NCBI GenBank assembly: GCA_020629545.1
Contig: JAHDDC010000006.1
Coordinates: 1-44,681, forward strand
Source: Hellea sp.
GTDB lineage: Bacteria > Pseudomonadota > Alphaproteobacteria > Caulobacterales > Maricaulaceae
DNA: 44,681 bases
Reading direction: 5' to 3'
Each line of letters opens with the position of its first letter. The first letter of the stretch is position 1. Position numbers and translations under genes: made by a program. This document shows positions 1 through 7,253 of the stretch, piece after piece. The notes beneath the pieces were generated by a model. The model worked only from the letters and a program-made list of their open reading frames with translations. It searched no databases and was not told the DNA's origin.

Positions 1-426
1 CTGGCAGAATTTATCAAAAATACACGCTCGGTCTCAATCGATCCGGTCGTCATTCGTCAAAACTGGCTCAAAGCCTATGACTTTGCGACCGATCAGGCAG
101 CCATAACGCTGAACACCCATGCCCGTGATCATGATCCATTTGCGCAGGTGGGTAGCCGTTCGGTTACCGTTGATGTGACCAGTATTGTCCGCGCCTCGGA
201 TGACAGCTTTGACATTAGATGGCGGGAGACAGCTTACCGCAATGGTGCTTTGCAAGGCTCGAGCGATTACACGGCGGTTCTGTCCATCATAATTAAACCG
301 CCCACGGATGCGGCGACGCTCCATAAAAATCCGCTCGGTCTTTACGTCCACGGCCTGAACTGGAGCCAGGACCTGATCACCCGTTCATCTTCAACAGACA
401 CAAACACGCTCGGAGGCCTGCAATGA
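1..426 (+). CDS. trbF: Conjugal transfer protein TrbF (VirB8-like), 5' end outside window
   Basis: The reading frame is open from base 1 and gives the last 141 residues of a TrbF/VirB8-family inner-membrane component of a Trb-type IV secretion (conjugation) channel. The visible part has the family's periplasmic NTF2-like fold signatures: 'DPVVIRQNWLKAYDF' near the start, 'HDPFAQVGSRSVTVDV' and the tail 'NPLGLYVHGLNWSQDL'. The N-terminal cytoplasmic part and the membrane helix lie before the window. The stop overlaps the next start (ATGA at 423-426), so trbF and trbG are translationally coupled. The order trbF-trbG-trbI is the usual one in Trb operons of plasmids and ICEs. Family assignment is confident; the length of the missing part cannot be judged. 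Confidence 0.87.
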   Translation: MAEFIKNTRSVSIDPVVIRQNWLKAYDFATDQAAITLNTHARDHDPFAQVGSRSVTVDVTSIVRASDDSFDIRWRETAYRNGALQGSSDYTAVLSIIIKPPTDAATLHKNPLGLYVHGLNWSQDLITRSSSTDTNTLGGLQ

Positions 427-1460
427 AACTTGGCATGAAAACATCTTTGTTGGCAATCACGGCAGCTTTAACATTCTCCGGATGCACAACACTGGAGGGC
501 GTTTGGGCGGATTTAAGTAGGAGCAAAACAGACTCAAAGACCGCTAAGGCACCGGATACATTATCTGATGATGAGGTTCAGGAACTGGTCGAAGCGACAG
601 CTCTTTGGGGCGACGATATGCAAGATATTGAAATGGAAGAAATGGTTGAACCTGTTGCGGCTCCGGCCATCTATTACCCAAAAGGTGAGATCAAGATTTT
701 TCCGGCTTCGGTGGAAGATGCTCACAGTCTCGCGCGTGTTGAACCGGGCGGCGGAGATTATCTTGGGGCGCTTCAGGTCTATCCGTTTAAACGCGGCTCT
801 GTCTTTCAGGTTTACACGGTGCCGGAACAGGTGACTGACATCGCGCTCGAACCAGGTGAAGAGCTGATATCGGTGTCAGCAGGCGATACATCCCGCTGGA
901 TGGTCGGCGACACGCGATCAGGTGCGGGCGCAAATGTTCAGGCCCATATTCTAGTCAAACCTTTGCAAGCTGATATCTCGACCAATCTGGTCGTGCTCAC
1001 ATCCAAACGGACCTATTATATGGAACTGCATGCCCGCGAGCGCGGCTATATGGCCGGAGTGTCTTGGAGTTATTCGGATAGGCTACGTCCGCCAAGCGAG
1101 CTTGGATTGATGCAGGTGAACGCAACGCCTCGACTGCGGGGTATATCTGGAACTGGATACGAAATGGTCCCAGATATCGAGGCCTTGAACTTTTCATATC
1201 GTATTAAAGGCGACCATCCTGACTGGCGTCCCGTGCGCGCCTTTGATGACGGGCGCAAGGTTTATATCCAGTTTCCGGTTACCATTGGCCGTTCTGAAGC
1301 CCCGCCCTTATTTGTGAAGTCCGGCGGCGAGACGGCGCTCGTCAATTACCGCGTCAAAGGACGGTATTATGTGGTCGACCGGCTGTTTGAGGAGGCCGAG
1401 CTACGCCTGGGCGAAAAAGACCAGCAGGTTGTCCGTATCCTTAAAAAGGACGCGCCATGA
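423..1460 (+). CDS. trbG: Conjugal transfer protein TrbG (VirB9-like lipoprotein)
   Basis: A 345-residue outer-membrane-complex protein of the conjugation channel (TrbG/VirB9/CagX family). The N terminus is a lipoprotein signal with a lipobox ending at Cys21 ('TFSGC'). Unlike plain VirB9, TrbG proteins often carry this lipidated N terminus and partner with TrbI in the outer-membrane core. Residues about 85-335 form the VirB9-like region: 'YPFKRGSVFQVYT', 'DTSRWMVGD', 'HILVKPLQADISTNLVVLTSKRTYYMELHA' split across that stretch, and a C-terminal 'VKGRYYVVDRLFEEAELRLG' segment. The start is fixed by the ATGA overlap with trbF, and its own stop overlaps the trbI start in the same way. It is a standard member with nothing broken. 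Confidence 0.92.
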   Translation: MKLGMKTSLLAITAALTFSGCTTLEGVWADLSRSKTDSKTAKAPDTLSDDEVQELVEATALWGDDMQDIEMEEMVEPVAAPAIYYPKGEIKIFPASVEDAHSLARVEPGGGDYLGALQVYPFKRGSVFQVYTVPEQVTDIALEPGEELISVSAGDTSRWMVGDTRSGAGANVQAHILVKPLQADISTNLVVLTSKRTYYMELHARERGYMAGVSWSYSDRLRPPSELGLMQVNATPRLRGISGTGYEMVPDIEALNFSYRIKGDHPDWRPVRAFDDGRKVYIQFPVTIGRSEAPPLFVKSGGETALVNYRVKGRYYVVDRLFEEAELRLGEKDQQVVRILKKDAP

Positions 1461-2677
1461 GTGAGGATCTGGCTATCCGGGCAAGGCCCAAACCCGTGAA
1501 AAGGTTCTCGAAAAAGGCGCTTTTTATTGGGGCGGGGGGACTCGCGCTGACCTTATCAGCCGCGCTCGCCTTTGCCTTGCAGCCGGTCAGTTATGACGAC
1601 GCTCAAAACACCGAGCTCTATAATGTGACTCATAAGCCTATGGCTGAAGGACTAGAACAGCTTCCGGCCAGTTATGATGAGGTCAAACCGGCCGTGCCAG
1701 TGCTCGGGCCGCCATTACCTGGCGATTTGGGCCGTGCTTATATGGCCGGCGGGGTTCAAATAGAGGAATCTTCCAAAGACAATCCATTTAGGTATGAACG
1801 CGGGCAAAGCGCGCCGAGGTCTACATTATCAAGACCGCGATCCGTTAGGCCCGTTACACCGCCCGTTCAATCACTAACGGAAATCGATCCCATCGAGGTC
1901 GCGCGGTCTTCCAGTCTGTTCTTCGAGGTTGGAAATAATCAAGCGCAGACAGCGTCAGCAATAGAGCAACCGGCTTTCGGGGCCGGGTTTGCTCAAGATC
2001 CATTATTGACTGGTTTAGACCCCGCATTATTGCGTCAGGCCGGATTAGGCGCGCAGTTTGTAACCGCTAGTCTTCAGTCGCCGCCCAACACTCCCTCTGA
2101 AATCCAGGAATTGTCGTCGCCTTATACGGTCATGGCGGGCACGCTAATTCCGGCGACTTTGGTGACAGGGATCAATTCTGATTTGCCCGGTCAAGTGATT
2201 GGTCAGGTCACGGAAAATGTGCACGATACGGTATCGGGGCGGTATTTGCTCATACCGCAGGGTTCAAAACTCATTGGAACTTATGATGCGCGGCAAAGCT
2301 ATGGCGATAAGCGCGCCTTTGTGACCTGGTCGCGCCTAATCTTCCCAAACGGGAATTCCGTCAATCTGGCCAATATGTCCAGTGTTGATGCAGGCGGATA
2401 TGCGGGTTTGCGCGATGATGTCGACAACCATACGGGGTCAATTGTTAAAGCCGGAATTCTGTCATCGGTTCTAGGTGTCGGAACGGAGCTTGCGACAGAT
2501 GATGACGACCGAATTGTCCGAGCCCTGCAAAATAGCGGACAAAGCACCGTCAATATCGCCGGACAGCGCATGGTGGACCGCTCTCTGAATGTTGAGCCGA
2601 CAATCACGATCAGGCCCGGATGGCGGTTTTCCGTCATGGTCAGCGAAGACCTCATACTCAAACCGTACACAAACTAA
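1457..2677 (+). CDS. trbI: Conjugal transfer protein TrbI (VirB10-like)
   Basis: A 406-residue TrbI/VirB10 protein that spans the periplasm and links inner and outer parts of the mating channel. A single membrane helix lies at about residues 22-42, followed by a proline-rich periplasmic linker (about 80-150). The conserved C-terminal VirB10 domain runs from about 215 to 400 and includes 'VMAGTLIPATLVTGINSDLPGQ', which I break at the family core, then 'LIPQGSKLIGTYDARQSYG' and the terminal 'VEPTITIRPGWRFSVMVSEDL'. The start overlaps the trbG stop (ATGA). The domain order and length are those of the family. It is the last structural channel gene here, as usual for Trb modules in which DUF2274 comes next. 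Confidence 0.93.
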   Translation: MSEDLAIRARPKPVKRFSKKALFIGAGGLALTLSAALAFALQPVSYDDAQNTELYNVTHKPMAEGLEQLPASYDEVKPAVPVLGPPLPGDLGRAYMAGGVQIEESSKDNPFRYERGQSAPRSTLSRPRSVRPVTPPVQSLTEIDPIEVARSSSLFFEVGNNQAQTASAIEQPAFGAGFAQDPLLTGLDPALLRQAGLGAQFVTASLQSPPNTPSEIQELSSPYTVMAGTLIPATLVTGINSDLPGQVIGQVTENVHDTVSGRYLLIPQGSKLIGTYDARQSYGDKRAFVTWSRLIFPNGNSVNLANMSSVDAGGYAGLRDDVDNHTGSIVKAGILSSVLGVGTELATDDDDRIVRALQNSGQSTVNIAGQRMVDRSLNVEPTITIRPGWRFSVMVSEDLILKPYTN

Positions 2678-2697
2678 CCCAAAAGAAAGGAACACCT

Positions 2698-2922
2698 ATG
2701 GATATGCCAAACCTCAAAATCGCCAAGCTCCGCGACATGACGCCAACTAAAATAGCGATCAATGTCACGCCAGACCTGAAATCCGATCTCGATATCTATG
2801 CTCGCCTCTACGAGCGCGCTTATGGCGACAAGCAGGACATCACAAACCTTATTCCGCTCATGCTGGAAGGGTTTTTGGCCTCAGACTCCGGCTTCAAGAA
2901 AGCCAAACGCGAGTTTGAATAA
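2698..2922 (+). CDS. DUF2274 family protein, trb-operon accessory
   Basis: A 74-residue protein with no signal peptide or membrane helix. It matches the DUF2274 family, whose genes lie directly after trbI in many proteobacterial ICEs and plasmids. Recognisable stretches are 'KIAINVTPDLKSDLDIYARLYE' (cut here to its key run) and 'NLIPLMLEGFLASDSGFKKAK', which resemble a ribbon-helix-helix or other small DNA-binding fold; that reading is my inference and the function is unknown. The start at 2698 is preceded by AAAGAAAGGAA; a second ATG two codons later is also possible. It sits 20 bases after trbI and is probably the last gene of the transfer operon. Confidence 0.85.
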   Translation: MDMPNLKIAKLRDMTPTKIAINVTPDLKSDLDIYARLYERAYGDKQDITNLIPLMLEGFLASDSGFKKAKREFE

Positions 2923-2962
2923 CGAATAACAATTTTCAACCACAGCCACGAAAGGAAAAACT

Positions 2963-3277
2963 ATGGCTCATATTGGAAGCTTTAAGCAGACCGAAACAGG
3001 ATATGAAGGAACGATTGCGACCCTTCATCTCAATAAAAAGGTTAAATTTATACCCAGTGACAACAAGAAATCGGATGGAAGTCCGGACTATTTTGTCAAA
3101 GCCGGGAAGTCAGACTACGGCGCAGCCTGGAAAGAGACAAAGGACGGTGATGAACCGCTCAACTATCTTAGCGTCAAGCTTGATTGTCCGACACTTTCAA
3201 AGCCGATTAATGCTGCATTGTTTGATCGCGAGGGCGGCGCTGATTTGGTTTGGTCGAGATCGAAGGCAAAGAAGTAA
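2963..3277 (+). CDS. DUF736 family protein
   Basis: A 104-residue cytosolic protein of the DUF736 family. Diagnostic stretches are the N-terminal 'MAHIGSFKQTETGYEGTI', the central 'SPDYFVKAG' followed by 'GAAWKET', and the C-terminal 'YLSVKLDCPTLSKPI' and 'DLVWSR'. DUF736 proteins are almost always carried by plasmids and ICEs of alpha- and gammaproteobacteria, near transfer or partition genes. Their biochemical role is not established. The start has a GAAAGGA ribosome-binding site. Its position close to the inferred attachment junction supports this whole segment being element DNA. Family call confident, function unknown. Confidence 0.87.
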   Translation: MAHIGSFKQTETGYEGTIATLHLNKKVKFIPSDNKKSDGSPDYFVKAGKSDYGAAWKETKDGDEPLNYLSVKLDCPTLSKPINAALFDREGGADLVWSRSKAKK

Positions 3278-3286
3278 CTGATTTCG

Positions 3287-3454
3287 ATGGAGCCAACCAT
3301 TGAAAATTTAGAAAAATCTCTCCGCAAGGTAGCTCGCCTTGTGGAGGCTTATGGTGATGAATATTGGCCAACTTTTGAGCGGTTGGAAAAGGAACTAAAG
3401 GCAAAACAGAATAAAGACTCTCGTTTAACAAAGTACCTGTCGTTCAAAGAATAG
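3287..3454 (+). CDS. Small hypothetical protein at the end of the conjugative element
   Basis: A 55-codon frame beginning 9 bases after the DUF736 stop: MEPTIENLEKSLRKVARL, then residues including 'YGDEYWPTFERLEKEL', ending SFKE. It is strongly charged and almost entirely helix-forming, and it has no signal peptide. Short proteins of this style ('...YWPLFERLERE...') are a common cargo of alphaproteobacterial ICEs, from my memory of such elements. The close spacing suggests co-transcription with DUF736. No clear function. The coding call rests on frame length, amino-acid composition and context rather than on a domain. Confidence 0.6.
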   Translation: MEPTIENLEKSLRKVARLVEAYGDEYWPTFERLEKELKAKQNKDSRLTKYLSFKE

Positions 3455-3545
3455 TTTTACAAAACTCAGCATAGTAAAATACTTTTTCCATATTTGCGCC
3501 ATTTAGCGTTCAATGGTATAGCGGAATAATGATTGAAAATCAGTT

Positions 3546-3581
3546 TTGTGTAACAAATTGTGTAACATTTTGTGTAACAAA
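3546..3581 (+). repeat. Three tandem 12-bp iterons (TTGTGTAACA core)
   Basis: The decamer TTGTGTAACA occurs three times, at 3546-3555, 3558-3567 and 3570-3579, with exactly 12-bp spacing; the two linker bases are AA, TT and AA. This regular array lies in AT-rich non-coding DNA about 60 bp left of the tRNA-like sequence at 3641-3656. Arrays like this beside an attachment core commonly serve as arm-type integrase or excisionase (recombination directionality factor) sites; that role is inference. Binding of another element-encoded regulator is possible. Confidence 0.7.
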
Positions 3582-3640
3582 TCAAAATATTAAATCAATT
3601 AAGTCATTGAAAAATAACAATTAGTGAGTCCGGATGTGTT

Positions 3641-3656
3641 CCGGCCGCCCGCACCA
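3641..3656 (+). other. Candidate attachment-site core (tRNA-Leu-like 3' end)
   Basis: The 16 bases read CCGGC CGCCCGC A CCA: the 3' half of a 5-bp T-stem, the 3' strand of a 7-bp acceptor stem, a discriminator A and CCA. CGCCCGC-A-CCA fits tRNA-Leu species whose acceptor begins GCGGGCG. The 7 bases before it do not form a T-loop (no TTCRA), so this is not a complete tRNA. A lone tRNA 3' end is what tyrosine-recombinase ICEs leave at the end away from the intact tRNA. The rest of the 286-base gap (3455-3740) holds the 12-bp iterons and AT-rich DNA, with no other gene seen. Inference from geometry; the partner copy is outside the window. Confidence 0.55.
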
Positions 3657-3740
3657 TATTTCCAATATGGAAATTTATTTAAATCATTCTTTTCAGTTGA
3701 TTGTTTGTCATATAGCGTCCCTGGGAAACTGAGGATTTTG

Positions 3741-4574
3741 ATGCCGGACATCTTTATCATGTTACTCGTCATGTCAGTGACCGGGGCTTTGGCGGGTTTG
3801 GGCGCAGGATTATTCGGGATTGGCGGTGGAGCGATTATGGTTCCCGCCCTCTATTTTGCTTTCATGTATTTGGGATATGATCAATCCACAGTGATGCATA
3901 TGGCCGTCGCAACGTCGTCGGCCGTTATCATTGTGAATGCTATTCGGTCGGTTAAAGCCCATGATGCTTTGGGTAATGTTGATTGGAATCTTTTATGGCC
4001 AAAACCGCCGTGGAATAGTTATGCAATTTGGATCGGTATCGGGGCCTTTATCGCGTCACTTGCGATTGCACCCCGTTTATCCGGGCAGCACCTGACACTG
4101 ATATTCGCGGCGCTGGCGCTTCTTATTGCGCTTCAATTCATATTTGGTCGCCCGAATTTCGTCATATCGAAAACTATACCGGGCGGCCTGGCATTGCCTG
4201 GCATTGGCTCTATTGTCGGCGTTTTATCAGCTTTGATCGGAATAGGGGGTGGTTCGCTAACTGTCCCGCTTATGTCACTTTGTTCGGTCCCAATCCACCG
4301 TGCGATTGGTACTGCTTCAGGCTTTGGTTTTGCGATTGGCGGACCGGCGACCCTAGGTTACATTATGTCCGGCTGGAACGTTCCGATGCGAGCGCCTTAT
4401 TCGCTGGGTTATGTCAACATTCCGTCATTTTTTTTCTTAACAATGGCCGCTTTCTTGTGTGTTCCGCTCGGAGCTAAGCTGGCAAACAGGCTTCCGCAAA
4501 ACACGCTCAAACGCGTATTTGGGATCTGTCTGTTTTTGGTGGCGCTTAATCTCATTCGAAAAATTATTTTCTAA
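3741..4574 (+). CDS. TauE/SafE-family sulfite/anion exporter-like membrane protein
   Basis: A 277-residue polytopic inner-membrane protein of the TauE/SafE (TSUP) family, members of which move sulfite, sulfoacetate or other organosulfur anions. The two internally repeated signatures are visible: 'GLGAGLFGIGGGAIMVPAL' near residues 15-35 and 'ALIGIGGGSLTVPLM' near 155-170. About eight hydrophobic segments are present. The start chosen (ATG 3741) has GAGG six bases upstream; an upstream in-frame GTG at 3624 would add a non-hydrophobic tail running through the attachment-site core and is unlikely. It is the first gene to the right of the inferred element junction. It converges with lpdA, the stops overlapping by 4 bases. 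Substrate cannot be assigned. Confidence 0.85.
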   Translation: MPDIFIMLLVMSVTGALAGLGAGLFGIGGGAIMVPALYFAFMYLGYDQSTVMHMAVATSSAVIIVNAIRSVKAHDALGNVDWNLLWPKPPWNSYAIWIGIGAFIASLAIAPRLSGQHLTLIFAALALLIALQFIFGRPNFVISKTIPGGLALPGIGSIVGVLSALIGIGGGSLTVPLMSLCSVPIHRAIGTASGFGFAIGGPATLGYIMSGWNVPMRAPYSLGYVNIPSFFFLTMAAFLCVPLGAKLANRLPQNTLKRVFGICLFLVALNLIRKIIF

Positions 4575-5965
4575 ATATGTAAAGCCCTATCATAAGCCGC
4601 TAGTGTGGCTTCATGCATCATTTCCGACAATGTTGGATGAGGGAATACGGTTTCAATTAGCTCATGCTCAGTTGTTTCGAGCTGGCGAGCTATCGTATAG
4701 CCTTGGATGAGCTCAGTCACTTCTGCGCCAATCATATGCGCTCCCAGTAATTCGCCGGTTTTGGCGTCAAAAACAGTTTTGATCAGGCCCTCAGCTTCCC
4801 CAAGGGCGACAGCTTTTCCGTTCCCCATAAAGGGGAAGCGTCCAACTTTTATCTCATGTCCGTTGGCGATAGCTTCGGCTTCGGTTTGCCCGACACTGGC
4901 TATTTGCGGATGGCAATAGGTACAACCCGGTATGCTATCGGCATTAAGCGGATGAGGATTTTGTCCTGCAATTTTTTCTATACAAATGATCCCTTCATGG
5001 GATGCTTTGTGGGCCAACCAAGGCGGCGTGGTCACATCGCCGATCGCGTAAAGCCCGGGAACGCCTGTAAATGAATATTCATCGACTTCGATATGGGTTC
5101 GGTCGACTTTGACGCCAAGAGCCTCAAGCCCCATGTCTTCAACATTACCGACAATGCCGATAGCAAGAATTATACGGTCAAATGTTTCGTTGCTCTTGCC
5201 GTCTTTCCCGGCAAAAGTCGCCGTTATATTTTGGCTGCCAGGGTTAACAGATTTGACCTGTGTTTCAGTCATTATCTTTATACCGTGTTTGGTAAAAGAT
5301 TTGCGCGCGAAGGCAGAGATTTCTGCGTCTTCAGCAGGTAATATACGGTCTACCATTTCCACCACAGTCACATCAGATCCAAATGCGTTGTAAAATGATG
5401 CGAATTCCATTCCTATGGCGCCAGACCCAATAACCAAAAGTTTTCCAGGCATATCTTCCGGGATCATGGCTTCTTTCGCTGTCCATATAAACTTCCCGTC
5501 AGGCTCCAGGCCGATTTGTGGTATCGTTCGGGCCCGCGCGCCAGAGGCTAAAATTACATGTTTGGCTTGATATTTGTCACGTCCCACTTTGACGATCGGT
5601 GCAGGTTTGCCCGCTTCAAAGGTGGCAAAACCTTCAATGACAGTTATTTTATGCTTCTTCATCAAGAATGATATGCCGCGGGACATTTGTGCCGCAATAT
5701 TTCGAGATCTCTTTACAATTGCGGCAAGATCGAATCCGGCTGTTGCGGTGAGTCCGTAATCTTTGGCATTTTGCATTTGTGTGAATATTTCGGCTGATCG
5801 AAGCAGGGCTTTGGTAGGTATGCATCCCCAGTTTAGACAGACGCCGCCAAGAGCATCTTTCTCAATAATCGCGGTTTTGAACCCAAGTTGAGATGCGCGG
5901 ATCGCTGTTACATAACCGCCTGGACCTGATCCGACGACGATGACATCAAACTTATTTTCAGACAT
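4571..5965 (-). CDS. lpdA: Dihydrolipoyl dehydrogenase (E3)
   Basis: A 464-residue flavoprotein that reoxidises dihydrolipoamide with NAD+ in 2-oxoacid dehydrogenase complexes and the glycine cleavage system. It has the FAD-binding 'GSGPGG' (12-17), the redox-active disulfide Cys43/Cys48 in 'GGVCLNWGC', the NAD motif 'GSGAIGMEFA', and the C-terminal dimer-interface pair His443/Glu448 in 'PHPTLSE'. The start at 5965 (MSENKFDVIV) is chosen because AGGA lies about 7 bases upstream and family proteins start here; an upstream ATG at 6043 would add 26 unrelated residues. No E1/E2 genes are adjacent, so it may serve several complexes. A 20-bp dyad lies in its upstream region, shared with the divergent gene. 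Confidence 0.95.
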   Translation of the reverse strand: MSENKFDVIVVGSGPGGYVTAIRASQLGFKTAIIEKDALGGVCLNWGCIPTKALLRSAEIFTQMQNAKDYGLTATAGFDLAAIVKRSRNIAAQMSRGISFLMKKHKITVIEGFATFEAGKPAPIVKVGRDKYQAKHVILASGARARTIPQIGLEPDGKFIWTAKEAMIPEDMPGKLLVIGSGAIGMEFASFYNAFGSDVTVVEMVDRILPAEDAEISAFARKSFTKHGIKIMTETQVKSVNPGSQNITATFAGKDGKSNETFDRIILAIGIVGNVEDMGLEALGVKVDRTHIEVDEYSFTGVPGLYAIGDVTTPPWLAHKASHEGIICIEKIAGQNPHPLNADSIPGCTYCHPQIASVGQTEAEAIANGHEIKVGRFPFMGNGKAVALGEAEGLIKTVFDAKTGELLGAHMIGAEVTELIQGYTIARQLETTEHELIETVFPHPTLSEMMHEATLAAYDRALHI

Positions 5966-6021
5966 TACAATTCCTATGCGGATTATTTCGGGGAGCGGCG
6001 TTATGGGATATTTTTGATTGG

Positions 6022-6041
6022 GATGAAATACAAATTTCATC
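6022..6041. promoter_or_regulatory. Inverted repeat between divergent lpdA and FGE-like genes
   Basis: Perfect 8-bp arms GATGAAAT and ATTTCATC are separated by the 4-base spacer ACAA. The dyad lies near the middle of the 138-bp gap between the divergent starts at 5965 and 6104, where a shared operator would be expected. It has no T-run on either side, so it is unlikely to be a terminator. The cognate protein is unknown. Confidence 0.5.
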
Positions 6042-6103
6042 AAATGAGAGCGGAATGTTTAAATTATGCTGCAAATCGCAACTTGAATGTTTATGTAAGG
6101 TCC

Positions 6104-7009
6104 ATGAATCGAAATCCGTCAGTTTATGTTACGCTTATTTCTATTGCGCTCATGTTGAGTGTTTCGGCCTGTTCTGAAGCAGACACTAAGGTCAGTGAAA
6201 GGTCTTGCTCTAGCGCTAAATCGACGCCCATCAATATTACCGGTGGGAAGGCAATTCTTGGATCAGATAACTTTTACCCAGAAGAGCGCCCTCGACGTGA
6301 AGCCTTGGTTGAGAATTTTAATCTCGATAGAACTGAGGTCACCAATGACATGTTCGCCAAATTCGTTGAGGCCACCGGATATGTAACAGATGCCGAAAGG
6401 GATCAACCCGGTTTTGGGATGCCTGGCGCGGCAGTTTTTGCCGGACCAAGTGCGGAAAACCCTAGCGGTTGGACGTTTGTTGAAAACGCATATTGGAGAG
6501 CTCCAGAGGGCCCGCAAAGCGATATTAAAGGGCGTGGTAATTATCCGGTCGTGCAGGTTTCTTTGCGGGACGCCAAAACCTATGCGAAATGGGCCGGCAG
6601 GAGATTGCCCAATGAGGCTGAATGGGAATTCGCGGCCCGGGCTGGAAGTGACACTACCTATATTTGGGGAGAGGAAAAGTCTCCGGGAGGACAAGAACAA
6701 GCTAATACATGGCAAGGCGCTTTTCCCATTCAAAATGACGTGAAGGATGGTTTTGCTTCAAGGGCTCCCGTGGGATGTTTTTCGGCCAATGATTTCGGGC
6801 TATATGACATGATAGGAAATGTTTGGGAATGGACAGACACAACCTATCGCGACTCGCAAGGTGAAGCTATCCATGTCATTAAAGGCGGATCATTCCTTTG
6901 CGCCGCCAATTATTGTGCCCGTTACAGAGCCTCTGCCCGTCAGCCGCAAGAAGCGGGGTTCGCGACCAATCATATTGGATTTAGAACTGCTGGGGATATC
7001 GAAGAATAA
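6104..7009 (+). CDS. Formylglycine-generating enzyme family lipoprotein (SUMF1-type)
   Basis: A 301-residue protein with a lipoprotein signal ending at Cys23 ('LSVSAC') and a full FGE-sulfatase domain (about 40-298). FGE oxidises a cysteine in sulfatases to the catalytic formylglycine. Family marks seen: 'RTEVTNDMFAKFVEATGYVT', 'GRRLPNEAEWEFAARAG', 'GNVWEWT' and 'GGSFLCAANYCARYRASAR'. The last carries Cys266 and Cys271, matching the copper-binding catalytic pair of true FGEs (spacing of five); EgtB-like or other relatives lack it. The start at 6104 has AAGG just upstream and gives a proper signal peptide; the frame extends further upstream without one. No sulfatase gene is in this window. Enzyme identity likely; periplasmic location inferred from the lipobox. 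Confidence 0.85.
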   Translation: MNRNPSVYVTLISIALMLSVSACSEADTKVSERSCSSAKSTPINITGGKAILGSDNFYPEERPRREALVENFNLDRTEVTNDMFAKFVEATGYVTDAERDQPGFGMPGAAVFAGPSAENPSGWTFVENAYWRAPEGPQSDIKGRGNYPVVQVSLRDAKTYAKWAGRRLPNEAEWEFAARAGSDTTYIWGEEKSPGGQEQANTWQGAFPIQNDVKDGFASRAPVGCFSANDFGLYDMIGNVWEWTDTTYRDSQGEAIHVIKGGSFLCAANYCARYRASARQPQEAGFATNHIGFRTAGDIEE

Positions 7010-7047
7010 TTCTTGAAAACAACCATCCTTCACCCATATAAAAACCT

Positions 7048-7197
7048 ATGTCGAATTCTGGTAAGTCAAAAGCCGCCAAGCCAACGCGAGAAGAACGTTT
7101 GGCTCAAAACCTACGAGCAAATTTGCGGCGCCGAAAAGCCGCCGCGCGTAAACAGAAAACACAAGATAAAAGTGACACGGCCCCTGAATCGCCATAG
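7048..7197 (+). CDS. Small basic protein upstream of murA
   Basis: A 49-codon frame: MSNSGKSKAAKPTREERLAQ, then 'NLRANLRRRKAAARKQKTQD' and a short acidic tail. A very basic Lys/Arg/Ala-rich helix-forming protein containing 'REERLAxxLRxNLRRRKAxAR' is found just before murA in many alphaproteobacteria, from my knowledge of such loci. That conservation makes this frame preferable to the overlapping frame that starts at 7013. It has no known function; RNA or nucleic-acid binding is only a guess from charge. It lies 38 bases after the FGE-like gene and 56 bases before murA. Confidence 0.65.
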   Translation: MSNSGKSKAAKPTREERLAQNLRANLRRRKAAARKQKTQDKSDTAPESP

Positions 7198-7253
7198 TCC
7201 AGCCTAAATCATCTGGCAGTCCAAATTAGGACTCACAGTAATGGAAAAATAAT

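Noticed and set aside
3621-3656. A complete tRNA-Leu gene
   Set aside because: Only the acceptor 3' strand, one T-stem strand and CCA fit; no T-loop, anticodon arm or 5' acceptor strand can be found upstream.
3624-3740. Longer N terminus for the TauE/SafE protein from a GTG at 3624
   Set aside because: It would translate the tRNA-like attachment core and has no hydrophobic or conserved content; ATG 3741 has a good ribosome-binding site and begins at the family's first helix.
6014-6103. Upstream extension of the FGE-like protein to 6014
   Set aside because: It runs through the dyad repeat, lacks a ribosome-binding site and would bury the lipoprotein signal 30 residues in.
7013-7207. 64-codon ORF between the FGE-like gene and murA
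   Set aside because: It overlaps the 7048-7197 frame, whose product has the recognisable basic 'REERLA...NLRRRKA' composition; the 64-codon product has no such features.
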